Positions 32,111 to 53,537 are shown, numbered from the stretch's first letter. The stretch is DNA of 64,000 nucleotides from Geotrypetes seraphini (GCF_902459505.1 NC_047095.1:120535380-120599379); one strand, 5' to 3'. The notes: a model not told the origin generated them from the letters alone. Program-made: numbers and translations.

Positions 32111-33520
32111 AGTTTGCAGGACAGTCCAGCGGAGCAGGAACACCCTGGGAATGTGACCTTTCCTTGAGTTTCAGTGTCCAACTGGTGTGTGAATGTCCTC
32201 TTGGTCCATGGTACAGTTACAGCCAGTTCTGACTCTGTCTGGAAATGCCCCTCTGCATCCTAGGGCTGGTGCAGAGAGACAAGAGGAGACTGTCAAAACG
32301 GAAGGGATTTCTACTCTCAGGTCTGTGTGTCTTGAGAGAGGATTTGGGAATGAGGAAAGGGAGGGGTTGAAGTACTGAATGAAAAATTGGACATCCTCAG
32401 AGGAGAGATGCCATGAGAAGAGTTCTCTCTTTCCCTTCTTATCAGTCTCTGTTTTGAGAGAGGGATATGAGAAAATGGGGTGAAAATGTCAGTGACCCTC
32501 AGAGGGACCCATCTTTTTGCCATGTCTCCTCCCTCCAGGCCCTCTTGCTATTCGCCATGGGGGTGGGTGAGTGGGCGGATGACCAGTGATAGATTAAACA
32601 TCCCCCCCCCGCACACACCCACCCAGGTACCGCTAATCCATCTTGCCTCTCTTCCTCCCACCCCTCCCTGCTGTAGGAATAGGAGCTGGGAGGATCAGAG
32701 AGACAGGAAGGGATGATGCTGGGTCTCTGCTTCCAAGTAATGGGGAGGTTTCCTTAGGCAGGGGGTGGGGGGAAGGAACCAGGCACAGTTAGGCAGGGTG
32801 GAGAGATGAGAGCCTGCCCATGGCAAGGGTGGATCGAAACAAACTGGGACTGAGGAGGCCAGCCACCTGCTGCCAGTTCCCCTAAGAAGGGACCTTAAAG
32901 ATTTGGGGTGATCACCTGGATTGTCTCGAGAAGGGTTCTGATGAATCTTGCCTTCTGTGACCAGAACCCGAAGAAGGTGAGAGACACCCTCCCTGGAAGT
33001 TCACTGGAGCCCATCCCTAGTTGGTCAGGGTAACACTGGGCTGATAGTCCCAGCTCCCTGAATATACTAGGGATGAAAATGCTAAATACAGGCAAAGTGG
33101 ATCTTAGAGGAGCTCTACAAAGTGTGTGCAAGGGGAGGACCATTAGGAGAACAAGGGGACCGGCAGGACTGTAACACCGTAAGGACTGGGGTATTCTATC
33201 AGAACTTTAGTTTTCTAAAGAGCAGGGGGGCTCTGGATCTTTTTTATGTAGGTGTTGCAGGTAAGTGTTATTCAGGCAAACTTTCAAATGTGAATTCTAG
33301 ACAGTGGGTCTAAGATCTTAGAATCTATTTTATCCTAGATGTCTTCAGATCTATATCCCGTCCTCCCAGGGGAGCTCAAAACAGGTTACAAGTTTACACA
33401 CATATTAATATGTTTTTATACAGGGGGTTGGTAAACCTGGTATGGCAGAGATGGCAAAAAAACAGTTAAAGCACGGAGAAACGGCATGACAAACATTGTG
33501 TAGCAAGCATAGATTGAAAG
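32111..33520. other. Intergenic, no gene recognised
   Basis: Mostly unique sequence with C-rich runs near 32605. I looked for PPT2/PRRT1-like exons on both strands and saw none. Confidence 0.35.
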
Positions 33521-34140
33521 GGATGCTGCCAGGTTTTGATTTTAGGATCGTTGTGCAAACCGTTATAACCCAACGATTAGATTACTGCAATGCGTTGTGT
33601 CTGGGGATTACAGCTGCCAGATGTCAAAGCTTTGCAAGGCGTTCAAAACGCAGCGGCTCGGCTGATCTATGGAAGGAGCAGATTCCATCATATCTCGCCT
33701 TGGCTGAAACGACTTCGTTGGTTACCAGTGAAATAGCGGATTGTGTCTAAAGCTCTTTTGCTGATTTCTAAAGTGATATACTTTCATATCCCCTGGCTCA
33801 GGTGCTGGAAGTATATTAACCGGCCGAGCCCTGAGGTCAGAGGGTACACTACAGGTAGTTGGTGAAGGACTGACAAGCGTGCATTACGCAGGGGCAGGGC
33901 TGCTACGATGGAACTTAGGATGCTCCGTGACATTCAGAGATTTAAAGAGATGTTAAAAAAACAAATTTATTTATAAGAGGCCTTTTCCTGAAAGCTGTTT
34001 ATTTTAGTAATACTGTTGGAGAGGTTTTTAAAATATTCGTTGTATTGTTTTTTTAAAAAAACGTGTATGTATCTTGTGAACCGCTTAGGTTTAAGCAGTG
34101 GATACGTTTTTAAATAACTAAATAGTATGGATAGAACTAG
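33520..34140 (+). mobile_element. L2-like LINE 3' fragment
   Basis: CAACGATTAGATTACTGCAA then TTCGTTGGTTACCAGTG (LDYCNAL, LRWLP), ending near TTGTGAACCGCTTAGG. Decayed. Confidence 0.65.
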
Positions 34141-34144
34141 AGGT

Positions 34145-34255
34145 AGGTTATAGAAATAGTCAGAAACCACTTCACAGGTCACAGACCTGATGGGCCGCCA
34201 CGGGAGCGGACCCCTGGTCTGACCCCGTGGAGGCAACTTCTTATGTTCTTAAACA
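34145..34255 (+). mobile_element. CR1-like LINE 3' end
   Basis: CACAGACCTGATGGGCCGCC and GGTCTGACCCCGTGGAGGCA are the CR1 3' end on the plus strand. Confidence 0.65.
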
Positions 34256-34369
34256 TGGCATGGCAAGCATAGACAGTCATCCTTGGGTCATTGCAGTGCT
34301 AAACATTTCTTCCTCATGTGTTTGTATGTCTTGTTGATTCTGTGATTTTACAGTATTTTTCATTATAAT

Positions 34370-34895
34370 AATAGCTTTATTTATATCCCGTCATACTTTT
34401 CAGTTCAAGACGGTTTACAACAAGAGAGGCTGCAGGAATGCAGTGAAGTTACATAGGAGAAAACAAACAGGCGTGTAACCTAATTATTTATAAGACTCCC
34501 GCAGAATCTCTTCGCCTACCCCTCCCGAAAACTCTGCCACTCTAAAAAATTCCTCGACAAAACCTTCGCCTTCCAAGCCACTAAGCTAAACCCATGGTTA
34601 TCCCAAATGGCCCTCAAGGCCTTCAACTACCTCGGCTTTAGAAAACTACTCAAAACCCGCCTCTTCCAAGACCAGGATCCTAACGCCCCTTCCTAACTAA
34701 ATAACCCCTCTCCCCTCTACATCCTTCCCTCACCCCCCCCCCCCCCCCCGGCAACTTTGATCAATTTGATATTGAACCGCTTGTAACCCCATCAATTGAT
34801 GTAAACCACTTGTAACCTTGTTTAATTGATGTGAACCGCCTAGAACTCTTCCGGGTATGGCGGTATACAAAAATAAAGTTATTATTATTATTATT
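34370..34895 (+). mobile_element. L2-like LINE 3' end
   Basis: AAACTACTCAAAACCCGCCT (LLKTRL) and GTGAACCGCCTAGAACTC, then CGGTATACAAAAATAAA and a TTATTA microsatellite. It includes a 17-base C run at 34733-34749. Confidence 0.7.
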
Positions 34896-35214
34896 ATATC
34901 GGAAGGCAGGAGCATGTAAGTAGATGTAGAGGAAATAGTTTGAGGAAGTTTAAACGAATTTATCAATTGATTGCACACCCTCTCATGCTACTTGTCAAGA
35001 GTGGTAATACTTACGAGCACTTTATTGTAAACCACTTTGGGTGAATCTCTTCATTAAAAAAAAGTGGTTAATGAATCAATGCTTGTCGGGAGCAGCGCAG
35101 AGCATTCAGCGCGCCGGCCTTTGCTAAAAAACGCTTTCACGCTTTTATAAAAGGGGGGGAATAAGTGATGCAAATTAATCAAAGAAATATTTGACTTTTT
35201 TTCCCCCTTAAATT

Positions 35215-35425
35215 TACAGGTTCAATATTGAGGGGGGGAATAATTTTATTATTACATATTGTACAAGGTATTTGATATATGATAGGGAAGGGTGGGAGAT
35301 AAGAGCATATCATTTGTACTATGGATGATTATTAAGTGATATATTTATTGTTAATCTGTTTTAACATATTGACACACTTATTGTAAGTTTGAAAATGAAT
35401 AAAGATTAAAAAAAAAAACAACAAC
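35215..35425 (+). mobile_element. L1-like LINE 3' end with poly(A)
   Basis: AT-rich sequence ending GAAAATGAATAAAGATT and a ten-base A run near 35409. Confidence 0.5.
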
Positions 35426-35629
35426 ACGTTTGAGGGGGGAGAGAGTGCACTTTGAAGGGTACTTGAGGAGAGGTGACACGTGTGTGTTGGGGGGGGGAAT
35501 TTTTTAGAAAAATGGGGACAGGAGGGTTTTTCGTCGGTTGGCTGTGTCGGAATAAAATAAACTACCAGAAGCTTTGAAACAGAGCATGGTGGTTTCAAAA
35601 AGGCTCTGACATTTATTTGTATTTATTTT

Positions 35630-36135
35630 CAGCTATGATGTGATGGTTTTTGGGATTTTTTGTTTTGTTTTTTTTAGTTCAAATAGTTTTATTGATTTTA
35701 TAAAAGATGAAATACAAAGCCAACAATATTGTTATACTGTGTTCCTTGTTGGAGCACCCATATTGTTGGGGGGGGGGGTTAAATTGTAATTTAGACCGTT
35801 TTGTAAACCATCTTGAATGTCTTTTTACCAAGATGAGGAAATAAATATTGAAGGGTATTTCAGCAGAGATGACCTACGAGTCTTGGGATAGTAGGTATAT
35901 TTGATGAGAAATCTGAATTGCAATTCCTGCACCTTATTAAGTGGGGACGGATAATATGAAAATTTGTTGAGCTTTCGATGTAACTTAAGTGGATTAAGTT
36001 ATTATGTGATTGCGATGTAACTGAAGGCATTTTGTAACCGTATTGTCCACGAACTATTAGGAATGGTTTTTATTGTTAACCGCTTAGTTATAGGCGGTCT
36101 AGAAATTCTAGAAATGAAATAAACAATCAATATGG
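35630..36135. mobile_element. Mixed LINE 3' fragments
   Basis: An antisense L1-like end (TTTATTGATTTTATAAAAG) at 35685, then L2-type tails TTTTGTAAACCATCTTGAA (35799) and TTGTTAACCGCTTAGTTAT (36074). Confidence 0.5.
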
Positions 36136-36304
36136 CTGAAGGATGTGCCAGTCTTTGATTCTGGAGGAGGGCCTGGATCTCCTGTATTGAATGCACTGAG
36201 GTGATTGAAGAAGCCGCCACTGTCCTTGTATCAGAAGAGATTCCTCTACGCCCAGCAGCACGAGAGAGAATGGGAACTCCTCTGTTTTGCTCAGCAGTAG
36301 CACT

Positions 36305-36480
36305 CTAGAGAATGACACGGGAACTCATTTTTCCGTCCCTGCCCCGTTCCTGCAAACTCCATCCTCATAAGTGTTCGAGGCTTGTGCGGTTAAGGCAGAT
36401 CTTACAGGAATGGGGCAGGAAGAGCAACAAAACTCAAGGGAGATGGGACGGGGGACAAATTTGTCCCCATGTCATTCTCT
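36305..36480. mobile_element. hAT-like MITE (176 bp) upstream of EGFL8
   Basis: AGAGAATGACACGGGAACTC and CCCCATGTCATTCTCT are inverted; target duplication GTAGCACT is perfect at 36297-36304 and 36481-36488. About 280 bases upstream of the EGFL8 start codon. A larger relative is at 51935-52787. Confidence 0.85.
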
Positions 36481-36756
36481 GTAGCACTCCTCAAGCTGTG
36501 GTTTCCAATTTGTGTGTGCCCTTGGGGGGGGGGGAGTCAGTTTATCTCAGTTCTAATCCCTGGCTCTGGCACCGACTCTCTGACTTTCTTCTCAAAGTGA
36601 GTTACTTGATCTTCTCATGCTTCTGTGCTAATCCCCACCTCTGCCCTATTTCTTCCAGTGAAGATCTTGTGATTCTGTGGAAACGAGGCTGGCCACATTC
36701 CAGCAGGCAGCAGAGGGTTGGAAAGACGCATCCACTGGGGCTGCCCTGCCCCGACC

Positions 36757-45762
<9,006 letters not shown>

Positions 45763-45997
45763 CCACAGCCCGCCCCCCCAGGACCACCTTATACAAGAAC
45801 CTTCGCCCCGTCACCTGTTGTCTGCTCTACCTAAGCTGGTGTTGCCAACATCCTTCCAATCCCCCTGCCTCCTGGGCCTCCCCCAGCGCAAGGGTTGGGC
45901 AAACCCCCGCCCTATACAAATCCATCTACCTGCAGAATCTGGGTTTTATTCTTAATATCGTATCTAATTTATATTTGCAGTTTTGGTATTAATTATT

Positions 45998-46003
45998 AAT
46001 AAA
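45998..46003 (+). promoter_or_regulatory. EGFL8 polyadenylation signal AATAAA
   Basis: A canonical AATAAA lies 236 bases after the EGFL8 stop, at the end of a repeat-free stretch. It is the likely end of the transcript. Confidence 0.75.
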
Positions 46004-46815
46004 GAGCACTGATTTTTACAGGGGGGGCGTCTGCTAGTAACTTCCGTCTCTGTATGTCCCTCCAGGTCTCTCTCATTTTCTAAACGTCACTCCCTCAGCT
46101 GTTTCTGGCCATGTTCCAAAACGCCATTCCCTTTTGTGCTTTGAATGCCTGTGTCTAAGGGGAGGGGGCAGAGGGGGGTCTTTCCCTCTCTCCTTTACCA
46201 CTCTCTCTCCTCCACCCTTGGGCCAACTCCTGATAGCTTAAGATAAGCTGTCCAGGCTGTGAGAACCTGGTCTGGAGGGGGAAATGAGTCAGTGCTCTTG
46301 TACCCCCCTCTCCCTTCCTGAAACACAGCTGCTGTGCCGCAAGGAGCCGCAGACCGCCCTGGCACAGAAAGCAGACTTGTGAGAAAGAAGAAAGCCAGGA
46401 TGCGGGTATTTGCCACTTCAAGCACCCTTCAGCCTTATGTTCCTCTCAGGTCAGGCCCTTACTATGCTCTCCCTCCCCAAGTTATCATGCTTTTAAATAT
46501 TAAACTTTTCTCTCTGTGGGTCAGAAGACACACATTTAGTGAGTGTGAGCTCCAAAAGTCATTTATCCAGTTAAATGAAAATTTTCCCACCCTTCCTCCA
46601 GGTAAAAGTCCATATTGAAGGTTCTTTGAGTTTGTGTGGCTGACAGGATCTTTTTTTGCTGCCCCTTGGTCTCTGCCTAGTCTTTCTTGCCTTGTGGTTG
46701 AGCCAGCTCCACACCCTGCCCCGTTACCAGCCACACTATTCAGTGTAAGTTGTTCCCACTAGGGTTGGCACCAAGGCACAATGGGCTAATCCAGACCTGG
46801 TGCCATGAGAACTGT
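46004..46815. other. Intergenic, no gene recognised
   Basis: Mostly unique sequence past the EGFL8 poly(A) signal. I see no gene. Confidence 0.35.
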
Positions 46816-46821
46816 CCCGGG

Positions 46822-46959
46822 CAGGGGTTCTCAACCCAGTACTCAAAAAACACCCAGCCAGCCAGCTTTTCAGGATACCCACAATGCATTTGCACGAGGA
46901 ACTGTAGTGCATTGTGGGTATCCTGAAAACCCAGACTGGGTGTGGGTTGAGAATCCCTG
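46822..46959. mobile_element. hAT MITE (138 bp)
   Basis: CAGGGGTTCTCAACCCAGT and GGGTTGAGAATCCCTG are inverted, with GGATACCCACAATGCA / TGCATTGTGGGTATCC arms. Confidence 0.8.
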
Positions 46960-47309
46960 CATCAGGATAAAGCCAGCACTGGATCAGCTCTTTGTTTATG
47001 ACAAGAAGGTGACTAGCAACCCTGTCATAGGCACTGCTACACCCATCATATGTGCTTCCCATCCTTTAGAGTGGCTGGACCGACATCACATTTTCAGAGC
47101 TTAAACTGGTACATCAAGTGTGTGTCAGTGATGTCACACAGACTGTGAGCACTTTGACATCACACTGTGCATTGTGACATCACACAGACTGGGTGCGGCC
47201 TCTGTAGCTCCTAGCGGATCTCGGAAAAGGTTTTCAAATGAGATACCATTTGCGTCCCAAGCTATGAGTCTGTCCCATTACCAAAGCAGGTTTTTAACAT
47301 AGGCCAATG

Positions 47310-47790
47310 CAGGAGTGGGCAACCTGCAGCCCAAATGTGGCCCACCATTGATTTTTTTGCAGCCTCCAGACCACAGGAAGTACACACAGAAACATAGTAA
47401 CATAGTAGATGACAGCAAATGGTCCATCCCGTCTGCCCAACCTGATTAAATCTAAAAAAAAATAATTTTTTCTTCTTAGCTATTTTTGGTTTCGGTCAAA
47501 GCTCACTCCAGCCCATCCTCAACCAAACAGCCATAAACGGACACAGACCGTGCAAATCTGCCCAGTACTGGCCTTAGTTCCAGATATTTGGCAATTTTAA
47601 ATATTTTATTTCGCAAATGTTTTCAGAATACTCACTCCATCATCATTTTTAGTTAATTTTTACTTATTTATCACAGAAGATGTATGGAGCTCTGTGCATT
47701 TCTGGCTCTGGTGTTATATAAGACTTTGACTTCTCAGGGATAGCACTGACATTCATGCGGCCCTCTGGGTATAAAGGTTGCCCACCCCTG
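47310..47790. mobile_element. hAT element split by a CR1 end
   Basis: CAGGAGTGGGCAACCTGCAG at the left and AAGGTTGCCCACCCCTG at the right. The CR1 piece 47391-47585 lies inside. Confidence 0.7.
47391..47585 (-). mobile_element. CR1-like LINE 3' end
   Basis: AACATAGTAACATAGTAGAT and CCGTCTGCCCAACCTGATT, then GGACACAGACCGTGCAAATC, as in antisense of 9740-10016. Confidence 0.75.
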
Positions 47791-48328
47791 GTCTAATAGG
47801 ACTGCCCCAGACAGTAGCTTAGTAAGAGGAGGCGGAGCGCCCCAAACACCATCCTGGTAAAGGCACTAGCACCCTATCCCCCTGGTGATGGTAGAGGTCT
47901 CTGAAATGCACTCTCCCCAACTCTTAAATCCTCAATGGCAGTAAGTAGGATCTCTTACATGCTGCTTGGGCAAGCCTCATCCCACCCTCTGATGTCACTG
48001 CCTGTTCATGGGACATTGGAAGGAAGGCTAGGGTTGATCCAGACCTGTGTTTACCCCACTGAATGCTGGGATTTGTAGTTTTCCTTTTCTTTGGGAATGA
48101 AATGGGGAAATCAGAAGTACAAGGCCCTGCACACAACGAGAATGGATCAACCCTGTTCTGCGTGTCTGGATCCAGTTAGCAGCCTTAGTCCAGGGGACGG
48201 TCAAAGCTAACCAGGAGGTCCATGGAAACAGCCTCAGAATTTCCCATATCTAACCACGAGATCCAGAAGGCCCAGAGCGAACCTAGAGGTCTCTAGGCTA
48301 GGGGACAACCTCAGAACTTCTCCAGCAA

Positions 48329-48543
48329 TGCCAGAGATGCCAAGTTACCCAGTTCCAGGCTGCAGACTTTTTGACCAGTCCTGGTTTTGAACTCACATCC
48401 CAAAGCAGTGTGGGATTTGTGGTGCTTGATCCTACTAATAGAAATCACTGCTCCAAGACCCATAATGCAGGATAGGATAGTAAGAAATCCAGGACTGTCC
48501 CAAAATCTCCAGCCTAGAACTGGGTAACTTGGCATCTCTGGCA
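48329..48543. mobile_element. Inverted-repeat MITE (215 bp)
   Basis: TGCCAGAGATGCCAAGTTAC and GTAACTTGGCATCTCTGGCA are exact inverse ends, continued by CCAGTTCCAGGCTG / CAGCCTAGAACTGG. Confidence 0.85.
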
Positions 48544-49165
48544 ATGTCTCGTAAGAAGCAGTGGGTTGATCCATCACAAAATTACAAAAAAAAAAAAGAA
48601 TCCCGAAAGATATCAAAAGTAATGGGAAACAAAATGCACACACGGGATGGGGCTTTGATGGTCCCCTTGAAAAACCTCCGCCGTGCTCCGTCCTGCAGTG
48701 AGAGCACCACCTGGTGGCCTTTGCATTACCCACACCTGTCACACTCAGAAATCCCTTGCAGTTTGAAAATACAGGGCTAGATATTCAGCCAGTGGCCGGG
48801 CACTGACATTAAATATCCAAGTTCATGCGACACCACATAGAGACGAGACTGCGTTTTATATGGTCTGATTTGGCCATTTTAATTTAGGCCCGTACAATTG
48901 CTGGCTTTTGTTTTAGCGGACAACACTGATATACAGGACAAGGATAAAGCGATGCATATAGGGCAGAATAACCCGAATTATAGCCGCACTATGCTAGTTC
49001 CACATTAGGAGTCACCAACCGGGAAAGGGATCTAAGCGTCTTAATGGATAACATGTTGAAATCTTCTGCTCAGTTTGTAGTGGCAGCTGGAAAAGCAAAC
49101 AGAATGTTAGGAATTTTTAGGAAAGGATTTGAGAATAAAATAAATACCATAATGCCTCTGTACCT

Positions 49166-49913
49166 GGGGCGTAGTCACGGGCAGGCCTGGGTGGTCCCTG
49201 CCCGCCCAATCTCGGTTCAGGCCCTTGTCTCTCACCCGTGCACTGTAGACTGTGGAAGAGCTTGTCACAGCCGGCATCGCACCTCCACGCAGCCCAGCGC
49301 TCCGCCTCTCGGGAAGGGCGACTTCCGCCCACCACAGTCCCAGCTCTGGCATTGGCTGGGTGCATGCAAATATTTTCTCTAAAACTGATTTTTCATGTGA
49401 GCAGCAAGTTCTAAAAACCAACTGTTTTCCAGATTTGCAAGCACTGTACGTATTTTTGTGAGTGACACTGCTAGAATATCTGAGATATTGCTCATGTGCT
49501 CAGCTTAGAGCAGTGGTCTCAAACACAAACCCTTCGCAGGGCCACATTTTGGATTTGTAGGTACTTAAGAGGCCTCAGAAAAAATAATTAATGTCTTATT
49601 AAAGAAATGACAATTTTGCATGAGGTAAAATTCTTTATAGTTTATAAATCTTTCCTTTTGGCTAAGTCTTAATAATAATATTGTCATTTATAGCTAAAGA
49701 GACATATGATCAAGAAACTTTTAGTTTACTTTTGTGATTATGATAAACATACCAAAGGCCTCAAAATAGTACCTGGCGAGCTGCGAGTTTGAGATCATTG
49801 GCTTAGAGAGAATAGCTTCAGAGGTGCAAGGCAGACAGGGCTCGATGGCGCGCTTGGTGGGGGGTGGGAGAGATGCCCACTTTGGGCTCAGGCCCACCCA
49901 TAATTGGCCATCT
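49166..49913. mobile_element. hAT element inserted in CR1
   Basis: Left GGCGTAGTCACGGGCAGGCC and right GGCTCAGGCCCACCCATAAT are roughly inverted; CTCTGTACC lies on both sides. It hosts 49511-49800. Confidence 0.6.
49511..49800. mobile_element. hAT MITE nested in 49166-49913
   Basis: CAGTGGTCTCAAACACAAAC and AGTTTGAGATCATTG; perfect target duplication GCTTAGAG at 49503-49510 and 49801-49808. Same family as 2055-2353. Confidence 0.88.
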
Positions 49914-50382
49914 AGCTCTGTACCGAGGACAGCAATGATTAAAGGGATGGAATGACTCTCTTAAGAGGGAAGGATAGGGATGCTGGGCTGTCCAGTTTGG
50001 ACAAGACATTCCTGAAAAGAGATATGACGAAGGTCTATACATTCCTGAGTGGCACGGAACAAGTAAAGGGGAACTGCTTGCTTACTTTTACAAAAAGTAC
50101 AAAAACTAGGGGAAACACCGTGAAATTACTATGTGGCATATTTAAAAGAAAATGGAGAAAGTATTAGTTCCAAACAAGCAACGTAAGCAACCAGGAGCCT
50201 CTCTACTGGCCAAAGCACTGTCAATAGCTGTTATTCTGAATGACACGGTCCGTGATGCACGTGGGCAAGGCACGGCACCTCCCCCTCCTTCCGTGCCGGC
50301 TGTGGGGAGCGTCTGTTGCTTCCCAGAGCCACTTAAGCTTGAATTTTGTTTGCAGGGTTGCTAAATCTTATTTCTTTAATGC

Positions 50383-50480
50383 AGGAGTTCTCAAACCTGT
50401 CCACAGAACGTACCCAGCCAGCCAGGTGTTTCGGATACCCGCAAGGAATATGCATGAGAGAGATTTGCATAACAATAATA
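50383..50480. mobile_element. Half hAT MITE
   Basis: CAGGAGTTCTCAAACCTGTC through AATATGCATGAGAGAGATTT is the left half of the 24452-type MITE; the right half is gone. Confidence 0.6.
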
Positions 50481-50675
50481 TTCACAATTGCAGTGTTTTG
50501 GGATCAGGAAGGTGTTGTAATGACTATCTTCCAAGGGGCCAAACAGTTAATGCAGAATACTACGGTAACCCGCTGTGCCGATTAAAGGAGGCACTGGAAG
50601 AAAAAAGGAGAGGGAAGCTGCGGGAAGGATTTCTCTTTTTGCAAGACAAAGCACCTGCTCACAAGGCTGGCGAAA

Positions 50676-51405
50676 CGATGGACCACCTCAACTCTTTGAC
50701 AAAATCATGCTTTTTCAGCCTCCACATGCTAAGGAAAGCAAGACCCTTCTTCCGCCAAAAACATTTTGCCGTCCTTGTCCAATCCATCATCCTCTTCAAA
50801 CTTGACTACTGCAATGCCATTTACCTAGGCTTAACAAAAAAAAGCCTCCAAAGACTTCAGCTTATTCAGAACACGGCAGCCAAGCTGATTTTTGCAAAAC
50901 GCAAATCTGACCACGTCTCCCCACTCCTGGCCAATCTTCATTGGCTCCCAGTGATTTCCAGAGTCCAATTCAAATGCTCTTGCCTGGCTTTTAAAATTAT
51001 TCACGGCATCCTTCCTTCCCTAATCCCACTTTCCTTCAACTCCTCCTGCCATGACTCCACCAGGACCGCCCATAAATTAAAACTATCCTTCCCCTCCCTA
51101 CATGGTATTCTCCACGCAGGTAAACTGGGAAAATCACTTCTATTCAAAATCACAGGTCTCTGGAATGACCTTACTATCCAGCTGCGGAACCTGAGCTCCC
51201 TCCATTTATTCCGCAAGCAACTAAAAACCTGGCTCTTCTCTAACACGTAATTTCTTTTTTCCCTTACTTTCCACTTGATTTATAAACCTATGTAAACCTT
51301 TTCCTACCCTTTCTCATTTTTAAGTTCTTGTAAACCGTGCCGAGCTCTACTTCCGTGGAGATGATGCGGTATATAAACTTAAGGTTTAGTTTAGTTTAGG
51401 ATGTT
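50676..51405 (+). mobile_element. L2-like LINE 3' part
   Basis: An open stretch reads FKLDYCNAIYLGLTKKSLQR, SDHVSPLLANLHWLPVISRV and FRKQLKTWLFSNT, then GTAAACCGTGCCGAGCTC and TTTAG repeats. This RT-end fragment is intact in frame but far short of a full LINE. Confidence 0.9.
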
Positions 51406-51407
51406 TT

Positions 51408-51714
51408 GGTGCAGTTGGGGTTTCAGCGCGTAGACCATCCGCCCCACTCACCAGGTCTTTCTGTTTCTAAACCTTAAAAAGAGTTTGAAAGGGCGACAGT
51501 TTTCGAGGGATTCCGAGGTGATCGCAGTAGTGGAGCAGTATTTCAGTGATCGGACATCAGAGCATTTTTTTCGGGAAGGGTTACAGAAATTTCAGACACG
51601 CCGTGCCAAATTTGTTGAACTTAGGGGGCAAATATGTGAAGTAACTTGTAAGGTTCATGGCTCCACGTCATTCCCGTCTTCGTGGGGCTGAGAACTTTTC
51701 AGCACCCCCCCTCA
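51408..51714 (+). mobile_element. mariner transposase C-terminal relic
   Basis: LKGRQFSRDSEVIAVVEQYF, then EGLQKFQTRRAKFVELRG is the mariner C-terminal region, followed by GGGGCTGAGAACTTTTCAGC, the terminal repeat of the 36887-38214 family. The 5' part is missing, lost at the L2 junction. Confidence 0.82.
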
Positions 51715-51744
51715 TAGCGAGGCATTGTTGCTTTGAGGCTTTTC

Positions 51745-51915
51745 TGTCTATTCTAGAAGGTTTTACAGTGACGTTACTGTGACCATATTCTTTCTATCCA
51801 GGGGATCTATAGTGAGGGGTCAGTATGTCAGAGGCCTTTTATTCCGAGGGTTATCAAAGTGAGGAGTGACCATGTTTGCACCTCTTCCATTCAAGGGTTT
51901 TTCAGTGATGCATGA
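51745..51915. repeat. Minisatellite, about 46-bp unit
   Basis: About 3.5 degenerate units of CTATTCTAGAAGGTTTTACA GTGACGTTACTGTGACC type. Related sequence is near 54150-54225. Confidence 0.6.
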
Positions 51916-51934
51916 GAAAAATACCTGGTGTATT

Positions 51935-52787
51935 AGAGAATGAGAAGGGGAAAAAAATTTATCACTGTTCCTGCCCCGTTCCCTCCCTGCCTCGTCCCCG
52001 CGAGCTCAGTTCCCGTCCCCACCCTGCAAACTGTCAGATCCCACCCGCACAAGCCTCGAATAGTTATGATTTTATACTGAACTTATTTTATTAAAGTATA
52101 AAAAGAGACTATTCTGTACAATTGTCATTTTATGAACACAAATAATACTGAGCAAGGATCAACAAAACCCCTGTCTCCCCTCCCTTTCACAAATATCCCC
52201 TCCACTATTGTGAAAACTGAACAAACCAAATTACTACAGAATGCTACATAGAAAAATCAAGCTAACAGAATACTTAAGCCACACATGGCAGGAACAGTGT
52301 TAGGGGAGAGCAACTAGGGCAACTGCCCCCTGGTCAGAGAGAGAGCCCTAATCCAGCTGGAAGGTATAGAGCACAGCCTGGGCTTTGCGGTCCCGTTAGG
52401 TTTAATACCAGCTCTAGCAGGATATATATTTCAAATTAATCACAAAATATAAAATAAATTTTTTTTTCCTACCTTTTGTTGTCTGGTATTTTTATTTTTC
52501 AAATCACATTGGTCTCAGGCTTTGGTTTTGGGTTTCTTCTGTCTTCATTGTGGCATGGCTGGCTCCTGAAGGTAAAATAGGCCCAAGAGGAGCTGGGGAG
52601 GAGATGCCGAGTCTGACATGGGCACAATTTTTTTACCACAGGACAAGACTTTTCACCGCTTCCACGGGGCGGTGAAAAGTCTTGTCCCCATTCCTGCGGT
52701 AAACCAGTTGCAAATGTCCTCATTACTGCGGATTTACTGCAGTGACCATGGTTTACCGCAGTAAATGGTCCCCATGTCATTCTCTAT
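51935..52787. mobile_element. Larger hAT-like element, same ends as 36305-36480
   Basis: TTAGAGAATGAGAAGGGGAA at the left and GGTCCCCATGTCATTCTCTA at the right. It holds an inner palindrome GGACAAGACTTTTCACCGC / GCGGTGAAAAGTCTTGTCC at 52641-52686. Confidence 0.65.
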
Positions 52788-52969
52788 GGTGTATCTTCAG
52801 AGTAGCTTACAAGCAGTATATAGGAAATTTTTGTTTTAAATCCTTGAGGAATTGTAATTAAACCTCATTATAATACTCCAAGGACTGGCTTTAGCTATAA
52901 TTCTCATACAAACAGAAAAATGAAGGCAGATCTATCCAGTCTTCCTATCCATGGCATCTGCTCTCCCTT

Positions 52970-53412
52970 CCCCTCGGTTCATAAACAACCCCGCGAAAGA
53001 CAAAGGCGCGCGCAGACAACTGAGCGCAAGACGGAGGCGCGCGCCAAAGAAAATTACAGTTTTTAGGGGCTCCGATGGGGGGGTTTTGTTGGGGAGCCCC
53101 CCCAGTTTACTTAATAGAGATCGCGCCAGCATTGTGGGGGGTTGTAACCCTCCACATTTTACTGTAAACTTAACTTTTTCCCTAAAAACAGGGAAAAAGT
53201 GAAGTTTTCAGTAAAATGTGGGGGGTTACAACCCCCCAAACCCCCCACAACGCAGCGCGATCTCTATTAAGTAAAGTGGGCGGGTTCCCCCCTCACGCCC
53301 CCCCCCCCCCGTCGGAGCCCTAAAAACAGTAATTTTCTGCGGCGCGCACCTCCACACTGCGCTCAATTGTCTGCGCGCGCCTTTGTCCCGGCGCGCTTTT
53401 GACCTGACACCC
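52970..53412. mobile_element. GC-rich palindromic element, copy 1
   Basis: Arms with GGCGCGCGC, ACTGAGCGCAAGACGG, TTTTTAGGGGCTCCGA and CACATTTTACTGTAAACTTA fold back on themselves. Right end GCGCGCTTTTGACCTGACAC. Copy 2 is at 60525-60975. Confidence 0.82.
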
Positions 53413-53537
53413 TTCCTCTCCCCTGGAAATCCTCTGTACTTGTCCTAAGCTTTCTTGAACTCAGATATCCCCTTTCACCTTCATCCATTCATTCCTCTCA
53501 ATTGAGATCTGCATCCTGTGCATTTATACCACAGAGG

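Larger units (their letters stand above)
48950..50160 (+). mobile_element. CR1-like LINE split by nested hAT elements
   Basis: CR1 pieces 48950-49165 (LDNMLKSSAQFVVAAGKANR-like, IMPLY) and about 49915-50160 (AGLSSLDKTFLKRDMTKVYT, FLSGTEQVKGN). The hAT element 49166-49913 lies between. Confidence 0.75.

Noticed and set aside
20200-36300. Possible PPT2, PRRT1, FKBPL, ATF6B, TNXB or CYP21 exons
   Set aside because: Looked for on both strands because of human synteny; no motif or exon recognised. A profile search could still find short exons.
50240-51250. 336-codon frame
   Set aside because: The first 140 codons are unrelated sequence and a half MITE; the rest is an L2 reverse-transcriptase end. 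Treated as LINE.
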